Assembly: GCA_001953115.1 (NCBI GenBank)
Contig: LSSL01006040.1
Coordinates: forward strand, 1-16,529
Source: Smittium mucronatum
Taxonomy: Eukaryota > Kickxellomycota > Harpellomycetes > Harpellales > Legeriomycetaceae
Reading direction: 5' to 3'
DNA: 16,529 nt
Below the pieces are notes generated by a model. That model did no database searches. It was not told where the DNA came from and worked only from the letters and a program-made list of their open reading frames with translations. Shown piece after piece: positions 9,761-16,529 of this stretch. How positions within the stretch are numbered: the stretch's first letter is position 1; each line of letters starts with the position of its first letter. Position numbers and translations under genes: made by a program.

Positions 9761-9880
9761 TTAGGTAGGGAAAATTTGGAAATTTTTTCAGCTCTTTTTA
9801 AAACTTTTTATTAGTGTTTTTATTATTTTTTATTTATTTATAAAATAAGCTCTGTTTAAAATAAAAGAAGTATTAAAAAT

Positions 9881-9951
9881 CCAACGTTTTTTTTAGTGGA
9901 TTTTTTAAAGTTTATAATATTTTTTATATTTTTTATTATAAAAAAAGTTGG
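9881..9951. repeat. 71-bp foldback (inverted repeat)
   Basis: CCAACG plus eight T (9881-9894) faces seven A plus GTTGG (9940-9951). A nested pair, TTTATAAT (9911-9918) and ATTATAAA (9935-9942), allows a longer imperfect hairpin. It could be a tiny foldback element. No clear target-site duplication was seen. Confidence 0.5.
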
Positions 9952-10505
9952 TATGAACTGATAGTTTTTACCAAATAATTGAATTGTTATTATATCGGCA
10001 GTATTTCTGATATAAGAAATCTATTTTTTATATTTATACTAAATAAGAGGATGAGGATGATCACTTTAGCTGCCATTGGAGTTATATATGAAAATCTTTT
10101 CTAAATTAAAGTGTAGAGAATAGATTCAATCCTTACTTTTTGTATGCATATCACAAGTGGTCTAATTTAAAAGTTTGGACATTTGAATTTGCAAAGCCGC
10201 TGTAAAGATAAGAATAACTCCCTGGGTTATCTGTAGTGTGTAATGGATTTAACATTTGCGCTAGATATCCAAAATACGAAATAAGGATCATGATACTTGG
10301 ATAAAGAAATAAAAATAGTCAGTTAAAATCTACCAGTGAACTGTGGGCATAAAATTTTGCTGCAAATGTAACTGAATCAATCTCCAGCCATGACATCCGG
10401 ACCTAAAAACAGGATTTCAGTTCATCATGAATGATGCCTATGAGAACTTTTGGGCCATCTTGTGGTTATCAAATGTGAAAATTTTAGCCGGAAAAGTTAG
10501 TTTAA

Positions 10506-10903
10506 ATCTGTCTATTATCCAAACTGGATGCACCTGAAACCGCCAAACATACCCTTTTGAACTTCAAAAGATGGAGAAAACAACGGGATGAGAAGATTGA
10601 ATGGTTAATTCCTATTATCATTCTCTCAAATATTAAAAATGGACTTTTTAATTTCAATGACTTTCGATTGGGGATAGCTGAAAATTTTCTTGGTGATAGA
10701 AGATCCATTTTTAATTTAATTCGGTTATAAGATGATGCCGAAGATCTAATACTTGTTTTGGAGAAAAAAACTCCTGGTTGGCATCCGCGCACCGGGAAAT
10801 TTAGGCTGAATTTTCTAGGAAATTTTCGTCCCAACTTGAACCAATTTCAGTGATTTATGGAGCTGTTGGAGTGGCAGAGAGGATATGGGTGATTTTTTTA
10901 TAA
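10506..10903 (+). pseudogene. Relic of a Tubby-like C-terminal domain
   Basis: One plus-strand frame stays readable from 10506 to 10853 with a single internal TAA (10728-10730). It contains FRLGIAENFLGDRR, then after the stop KKTPGWHPRTGKFRLNFLG, and ends in NQFQ. This order resembles the Tubby core: 'ELAAV.YE.N.LG..GPR', then 'NK.P.W......LNF.GRV', then 'SVKNFQ'. A shifted frame then reads VGVAERIWVIF (about 10868-10900), recalling 'GRVAEDVFTMDF'. The linker before the NK-P-W segment is shorter than in intact Tubby proteins, and the final helix is absent. Tubby domains bind phosphoinositides and DNA or membrane cargo, but this copy has a stop, a frameshift and deletions, so it is probably dead. 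GC rises over it compared with its flanks. The family link is my own motif recognition, not a search. Confidence 0.45.
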
Positions 10904-11433
10904 TTTTTTATTTGTTTTAAAATTTACTCCTTCAAAAAAATTTAGCCTCCTAGATTACATTCTATATAGTTTAGATAAATTTTACAATTTTGATTATATC
11001 GAGTGAAACTAAAATCCCTTTTTTATATATTTTAAATGATCAATGTGAGGTCGATACCATTTTATTTAACATCTAGCGGATAAAACCATAATTTATGCGT
11101 AAATACTGACGGATAATTAAGATTAAATATTTTTTATAATAGAATTTATTTTTTTAGATATTCATTATAAACGACTTTCTTATTTCAAATATTTTAATAT
11201 TATAAATTTAACGTGGAATAATAAATTAAAAAAGCTATTATTCACAATAATTTATTGATTTTTTTACTTAAGAATTTAAATGGAATATTTCTAATTTAAA
11301 GAATATTCAATAAATTCAAATTTGTTAAAGTAATGAAGTTTTTCATTCACAGGTTGATTTTTTTGAATTGATTGCTCGATATCAATTATGCCTATAAATA
11401 TAAATGATTTTCTTAATTTAAACCAAAAAAACC

Positions 11434-11463
11434 ATCTTTTAATTTTTAAATTAATTAAAAGAT
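11434..11463. repeat. Perfect 11-bp hairpin
   Basis: ATCTTTTAATT (11434-11444) and AATTAAAAGAT (11453-11463) pair perfectly across an 8-nt loop. All but two pairs are A-T, so chance or a cruciform-prone AT tract is as likely as a functional site. Confidence 0.7.
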
Positions 11464-11813
11464 CGAAAAAAGAAACTCTGAATAAAATTTTATAAATTTT
11501 TAGATATTAATTTATTATCACAAAGTAGAAGATTTTAGTATAAATAATTCAATATTAAAGAAATATTCGGCAGCCAATAATTATTTAAAATAAGTATATG
11601 AGAAATAATGGAAAATAATCAAATCAGGCTTAACCTTAGGGTATAATTAATGTCAATAAACGTATATGGCAGATAAATAAGCAGAAAAAGAGACAAAATT
11701 TCTTTGATTAAAAAACTGAGGTATGTTTACTATTTTTGAAGTGATTAATTTTTAGTAATTTGGTACACATATATATTTTCTTGATGAAAATTTTTCCACA
11801 GTTTTGACCACCA

Positions 11814-11841
11814 ATTTCTATATGTTTTGACATATAGAAAT
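11814..11841. repeat. Perfect 11-bp hairpin with 6-nt loop
   Basis: ATTTCTATATG (11814-11824) and CATATAGAAAT (11831-11841) are perfect reverse complements around TTTTGA. The word GTTTTGAC also occurs just upstream (from 11801). Confidence 0.75.
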
Positions 11842-13110
11842 ATATCTGTGCTATCAATAAAAAGCTTAATTTTATTTAATTTCGCATACGAAATTAACAA
11901 TAATTTTATTAACATTCATTTTTCCCGTCTTTATAATTAGCCAAATAAAGTCATTATTTATATTAAATTTAATATGTAAGTAAATTTTTATCAGATTTTT
12001 CCTGGTACCTTTCAATTTTTTCCATGATTTAATAAATAATCCAAAAATATATATATGCAACGAGAACATAGAGTTGTTTATTATTAAAAATAAGAAGATA
12101 TTAGAGATATTTAATAAATAAGGTATAACTCGGTTTTATCTTTGGATATGCATTTTATAAAAAGAAATTGTTTTACCCTGTGAATTTCCCAGTTTTGAGA
12201 TTTTTTTATAAGATAATTAAACCGCTTACGTCTAAGATAGTCATTTATTTTGTAAAAAAAATTAATTCAAAAATCAATGATTATTTTTCAACGCAAATCT
12301 TTTATTTTTATTCTCTTCATGGAATTATTAACCCAAAAAAAATTATGGGATCATATCAAATTTTATTTATTTTTAACATTATAAATTTATTAATAATGTA
12401 GTGAGACAGTAATTAGGAGTAAAGATAATGAATATACATCATTTTCGTTCAAATCATGTTAGTTAAATTAAATGATTATTAGTTAAAAACAAAATAAGGA
12501 AAAATAAACACAAACTATGTTTAAATTGAAGGTAAAGAGGAATCTCAGGCTAATAAAAATTAAGAAATATCCTATAAAATGTAAATGTTTTTAAAATAAA
12601 TTAAAATAATTATACTTTTATACTGATTTTTTATTATTCCAGGGATATAAATTTTAATTTTATTTGAAATTTTAAAAGGAAATAAAGAGTAACATGTTCT
12701 ACAATTAAAGCTTTAGAAATTCCAATACAACTTATTACGTATATAACTTTAAATTATTTATGATTTATAATCCAATAAAATTTAACCGGGACACATAATT
12801 AAAATTTTAAAACTTTTTTCGAATTATCAAGAGGATTAATTTTTATTATAAGTAAATTTTCAATGAGAGAAAACAAAAATTCCAGAAGTAAAAGTAATCT
12901 AAAAAATATTGACCTATATTCTTCTGATTTTTTGCTATTAAATTTTCATTGCAGTATAATAGTGATTGAATATATCAAAAATTACGGAAATTGATAGTAA
13001 ATTAGGTTTCATGATCTTAAAATAGGTGTTTTTTATAGTAATAAAGACATTTGAAAACAAAATTAAGTATCAAAAAACAAACATTCTCAATTAAAAGTAT
13101 AAAATCTTTT

Positions 13111-13145
13111 ATATTGAATACCAATATAAAAAAAAAATTCAATAT
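13111..13145. repeat. 9-bp inverted repeat
   Basis: ATATTGAAT (13111-13119) and ATTCAATAT (13137-13145) flank an A-rich 17-nt spacer. No function is assigned. Confidence 0.6.
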
Positions 13146-13271
13146 CCTTTAATATAATAGAAATTTTTATAAAAAGACAATTAAAATAAATTTTCTGAAA
13201 ACTATAAACATCATGATATTTTTTTATATTCATAAATGATTTAAACGCATTCAAACAGTAAAAAGTTTAGA

Positions 13272-13295
<24 letters not shown>
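13272..13295. repeat. (AT)12 microsatellite
   Basis: There are twelve uninterrupted AT dinucleotides, followed by further imperfect TA-rich sequence and an A9 run. Confidence 0.95.
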
Positions 13296-13302
<7 letters not shown>

Positions 13303-13725
13303 AAAAAAAATTTGTGTAAAAAACATGTTTTGACATACTAAAATTGGCTAGAAAGTAAATAAGAATATCGAAGCCTTAATTAGAAATATATATATTTATA
13401 AAAAGCGGGATTATATTGAAAATGGGTTTATTGTCTTTTTTAGTTTCTTTTTAAATTAAAAATTATATTTTGCTAAGTATGTGTGTATAAGAATTTTTTC
13501 AAAAATGTATTAAAATTTATCCAGGGGGGTTTCTTTTTCTTTTTTGATAACAAAATTAATATTTTTGTATCTTTAATATTTAATTGATATATGAAGATTG
13601 TGGTAAAAGATGTGTAAACTTAATTCTATCTAACTTTTCTGCAAACTTCATTATTTTTTCCAATTACCAGATAAAAATATTTTATATTAATCCATAAATT
13701 TTATATTATTTTTAAAATAAAATGA

Positions 13726-13749
13726 AAATAAATAAATAAATAAATAAAA
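13726..13749. repeat. (AAAT)n microsatellite
   Basis: Five perfect AAAT units (13726-13745) are followed by four more A. Confidence 0.92.
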
Positions 13750-13948
13750 TTTATTCAGGGATATATTTTATAAATCATCTTACCAATTTATATATGATAC
13801 TATGAATTATAAAAATAAATACTAAAGATAGCAAAAATATATTGTTTTTTAAATCCTATATAAAACATTTAAACTTTAAGCGTTTCAATTAGTCGAATAA
13901 ATTGCGGAATTTTCATTATTAGTGATATATTCTATATTTAATTTTCAG

Positions 13949-14016
13949 GAAGTATATCACAATTCTGTGATCAGCTAGCCCTGCCCAATTTAGGTAAAGC
14001 TTATCTGACTATTTTG
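13949..14016 (+). other. Exon-like island, possible cyclin-fold (TFIIB-type) fragment
   Basis: A good acceptor (ATTTTCAG, ending 13948) precedes a locally GC-rich 68-nt stretch. In one frame it reads SISQFCDQLALPNLGKAYL (13951 onward), and it is followed by a GTTAGT donor at 14017. The 'FC..L.LP' pattern loosely recalls the start of a TFIIB cyclin repeat. No neighbouring exons with matching sequence were found, so this could be an isolated exon, a relic or chance. Confidence 0.2.
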
Positions 14017-14717
14017 GTTAGTATTCCTATTAAAATTTTCAAAAATAAATAAATTAATAGTGATTATGATGCTATTGTTTTCTATACTTTTCAAAACTTA
14101 TTTCTTAAAAATTTATGAATCTGAACCGATAAAAATATGATTATATCATATTGTATTTTTAGAAATAAAGTTATATTATTATCTAAATTTTCAAATATAT
14201 CTATAGATATTCTGTTAACTGCGTATATGCTGCGTTTTTTCCAATTCCAATTTTTACTTTTCATAGATATATTAAATCATTCTAAAAACTGAGTTATTTT
14301 AAGTCCAAATAGACAAAAATCTCCACAAAATTCATATATCTTTTGATTAAATTATATTTTTACGTTGAAATGCTAATATTTATTTAGTGAAATCAAACCA
14401 ATTAATTTTTAGAATTTGAAATATATATCCATTACATATATATAATTCAAAATCTTTAGGGTGTTTATTTCACCAAGAAAACTTTTATTCATTTTTGAAG
14501 ATTTTTTTAAATTTTTTTCAATATAAATCTGCTCAAATTTAGCCCTTTTACTTTTCGTGCTAAAATTAATAACATATGTTTATATGAGAATTTAATCCTA
14601 ATATGAAGTAATTTGACTCAATAACTATACACCCAAAATTATGAATCCTCTTTCTATTTTATTCAAAATCAAACAAAAAAAAACTTTATATAAACTATTT
14701 TTATCAATATTAAGTAT

Positions 14718-14740
14718 AAAATCAAAATCAAAATCAAATC
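14718..14740. repeat. (AAAATC)3 tandem repeat
   Basis: Three perfect AAAATC units are followed by a partial AAATC unit. Confidence 0.88.
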
Positions 14741-14841
14741 GGTTATAAATACCACATAAATAAAATATAAAATATAAATTAGTCTGTATTTGACAATGAT
14801 ATGATGATTCTCTGTTGTACAGTACATTTCTATAAACTTTC

Positions 14842-14860
14842 GGGCAAGGGGGGGAGGGGG
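14842..14860 (+). other. Second G-run cluster, G-quadruplex-capable
   Basis: G-runs of 3, 7 and 5 are separated by CAA and A. The run of 7 can be split to supply four triplets. The cluster is again on the plus strand and isolated in AT-rich DNA, like the motif at 9546. Confidence 0.5.
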
Positions 14861-16113
14861 TTGAGGATAATCTATTTTAAAGTTAACAAAAAATATAAAA
14901 ACCAATTTTAAACGAAAAAAAGGTGAAAATTCCTTCTTCCAGTTCCCTTCTGTCGCCCTAGCAACTTTCTTTTTATATGAGATTTTTTTCTTAATCTTCA
15001 ACATAATTATTTCAAAGATTTAATAATAAAAGAAAAAGGAAAAATTTAAAAACTTATTAATAATCTATAAAATAAAATTTATTATTATATAAAAAGCTTA
15101 TTTATTGAAATTTTTCTTAAACCTTAGATTTTTTAAATAAAATTCCCGAAAATTCTTTTGTTATTTTACTAATGGAATTTCCACCTTTGGCTCTTCACTT
15201 TTTTTGAAAAAATATCGTACATCATCTAAGGAGATATTTTAATTCGCTCAGTTTTCAGTTTTTTTTAATATATAAAATGGAATTTTAGATTCATTTTTGT
15301 GAAAATAAATTCAACTTCATTACATTCGGGTATTTTAACTATATTTTTAAAATATTTCTAATGTTAATGTGCTCTATAATAAAATAGTTATTTAAAACAT
15401 AAAGCTATGTTATCGCAGTACAAACTTTATTATTCCAATTTATATAGCAGTATATGGTCCGAAAAAAGCCTTTTGGAGGTTTTTTAGTTCTTATTATTCA
15501 TTTTATAACTAGAAATTCTAATCTATATTATTTAAAATTATTAACCAGCTTCCTATCGACTTTAATTGATGTTCAAATTTTGTATAATAAAATATCTTTC
15601 TGCTTAAATATCTTTGAAATTATGATATTTGCTCTGTAAATTTAATCTCTCTGATAATATAACTTTAAAAAAAACATATTTTGTAATACAATTAAAGAAA
15701 GAAGGTGTTCGAATAAAAACAAGGTATTTTTTTTATTAGTTGTAATACAAAGATGATATATTGACCAAAAAAAATGCAAATTTGGTATGGGTGCATATTT
15801 TTTATGTTACAGCCTAATTTCGAATGCTGATACTCAATATTTTACATAAACACTTTTAACATTTTATTATATTCTCTTCGTTTTTATTTATCATTTGGAA
15901 TGTAGTATTTTTTTAAATATAAATTTCATCAATATTAAAATTCTATAATAATAATTTTGACTGATATTATTATTTTAATAAAAAAATGATTATTTATATC
16001 ATACACTTCACTTCCCATCCCTAAAAATTTGGATATTAATATTAATAGTAAATATTCCTATTATTAATTTTTAGTTATACTAGAATAATTCTTGGGTAAA
16101 CTTTTTTGAACCA

Positions 16114-16155
16114 ATGCCAGTGGATACGGAGCAAATAGAGCAAAAGGTGGATTTG
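16114..16155 (+). CDS. Possible first coding exon of a gene extending past the right edge
   Basis: An ATG preceded by AACCA opens MPVDTEQIEQKVDL (14 codons, polar and helix-like), at clearly higher GC than its surroundings. It meets GTATGA at 16156, which fits the GTA-type donors of the Rho GEF gene. Without splicing, the frame stops at once (GTA TGA). Downstream, 16156-16529 is AT-rich with T-tracts, as expected of an intron. One acceptor at 16220 would continue VDL with LLNNINKF. Product unknown. It could equally be chance. Confidence 0.25.
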
Positions 16156-16175
16156 GTATGAAATTTAATAATTAT

Positions 16176-16201
16176 TTTTTCCTTTTTCCTTTTTCCTTTT
16201 T
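16176..16201. repeat. (TTTTTCC)3 pyrimidine tandem repeat
   Basis: Three 7-bp TTTTTCC units are followed by a T run. If the candidate exon at 16114 is real, this tract lies within its intron, upstream of a possible acceptor near 16220. Confidence 0.85.
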
Positions 16202-16254
16202 TATTATTTTTATTTTAGTTTCATATAGCTTTTGAATAATATAAATAAATTCCC

Positions 16255-16301
16255 TTTTTTTTTTTTAAAAAAAAAAAAGTGAAAAAAAACAACACTTTTT
16301 T
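16255..16301. repeat. T12A12 tract followed by a 9-bp hairpin
   Basis: Twelve T run directly into twelve A (16255-16278), a perfect self-complementary block. Overlapping its end, AAAAAAGTG (16273-16281) pairs with CACTTTTTT (16293-16301) around an A-rich 11-nt loop. Confidence 0.75.
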
Positions 16302-16334
16302 GTTGATTTTTCCTATCTATCTGATTTTATGTTA

Positions 16335-16358
16335 ATTGGATAATTGGATAGTTGGATA
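16335..16358. repeat. 8-bp tandem repeat (ATTGGATA)3
   Basis: There are two perfect ATTGGATA units and a third with one substitution (GTTGGATA), followed by a decayed fourth unit. Confidence 0.85.
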
Positions 16359-16529
16359 AATAGGATCTTTAGAATTTTTTTTTTAAAATACAAGAAAATT
16401 TCAAATTGAATATAATTTTTTAATTATTATTTTTAAAAGTTCTTTTTAATAAATTGAAAAATAGACAAATCAGAGTAGTGTAGCCCAAATAAATAAACCC
16501 GAAAAAAAGAATTAACATTTGCTCAATAA

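Larger units (their letters stand above)
8907..10505. other. 3' flank and AT-rich intergenic region
   Basis: After the GEF stop codon the sequence becomes strongly AT-rich, with many T and A runs. It contains a G-run island, a 7-bp tandem repeat and a foldback, listed separately. From about 10040 the GC content rises. The faint reading LAAIGVIYEN near 10066 loosely recalls a Tubby motif, but too weakly to annotate. No gene is supported. Confidence 0.5.
10904..13948. other. Very AT-rich intergenic region
   Basis: This stretch is dominated by A/T runs and has no recognisable gene. Open frames such as 77 codons at 12168-12401 (TTG start, mostly Phe/Ile/Lys/Asn/Tyr) and 65 codons on the minus strand at 11872-12069 fit chance at this composition. 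Three perfect hairpins and two microsatellites are listed separately. A short ATG frame at 11608-11640, followed by GTATAA, could be a tiny exon but has no other support. Confidence 0.5.
14017..16113. other. Very AT-rich region, no gene called
   Basis: GC falls below about 10 percent in places (for example around 15061). The longest open frame is 111 codons on the minus strand (15004-14669). It has an ATG start, a Lys-rich N-terminus, a Pro run encoded by the G-run complement and a hydrophobic C-terminus. It matches no family I know, and its tail of Ile/Leu/Tyr is what AT-rich DNA yields. A 61-codon plus-strand frame lies at 15454-15639. Neither is annotated as a gene. Confidence 0.45.

Noticed and set aside
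10502..10834. 110-codon minus-strand ORF
   Set aside because: It is the shadow of the plus-strand Tubby-like reading, which carries recognisable motifs.
11353..11397. Reading VDFFELIARYQ after a CAG acceptor, loosely like a GoLoco motif
   Set aside because: Only 14 codons before a stop, and the diagnostic Asp-Gln-Arg end of the motif is absent.
1..16529. tRNA, rRNA or CRISPR arrays
   Set aside because: No B-box-like GGTTCRANNCC with a matching A-box was seen, nor any rRNA-like segment or regular repeat-spacer array on either strand.

Overview
The window looks like nuclear DNA of an AT-rich, intron-containing eukaryote. An early-diverging fungus is the best guess, because the only well-supported gene encodes a DH-PH guanine-nucleotide exchange factor of the fungal Rho1 activator type (Rom1/Rom2/Tus1-like). 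Its eight introns are short (82-161 nt), all with GTA donors and nearly all with TAG acceptors. I cannot name a species.

Layout. 1-4.69 kb: no supportable gene; sequence of moderate GC and high complexity, with stops in every frame. It holds a compact 163-bp piggyBac-type MITE (2869-3031) and one or two weaker TTAA-bounded relatives. 4.71-8.91 kb: the Rho GEF gene, nine coding exons, 1084 codons. 8.91-10.5 kb: 3' flank, then AT-rich intergenic DNA with a G-quadruplex-type G-run island, a 7-bp tandem repeat and a foldback. 10.51-10.90 kb: an island of higher GC that reads as a broken relic of a Tubby C-terminal domain. 10.9-16.5 kb: extremely AT-rich DNA with microsatellites, perfect hairpins and a second G-run. 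It also has two short exon-like islands (13949-14016 and 16114-16155), the second of which may be the first coding exon of a gene running off the right edge.

How it works together. Only one intact gene is visible, so no operon or pathway context can be claimed. The inferred role of the GEF is to activate Rho1 GTPase in cell-wall and polarity signalling. Its architecture is unusual: the citron-homology (CNH) domain that normally follows DH-PH in this family is absent, and about 470 residues of acidic, serine-rich, probably disordered sequence take its place. The other items are non-coding structure, mobile-element remnants or decayed coding sequence, each given with a confidence value.
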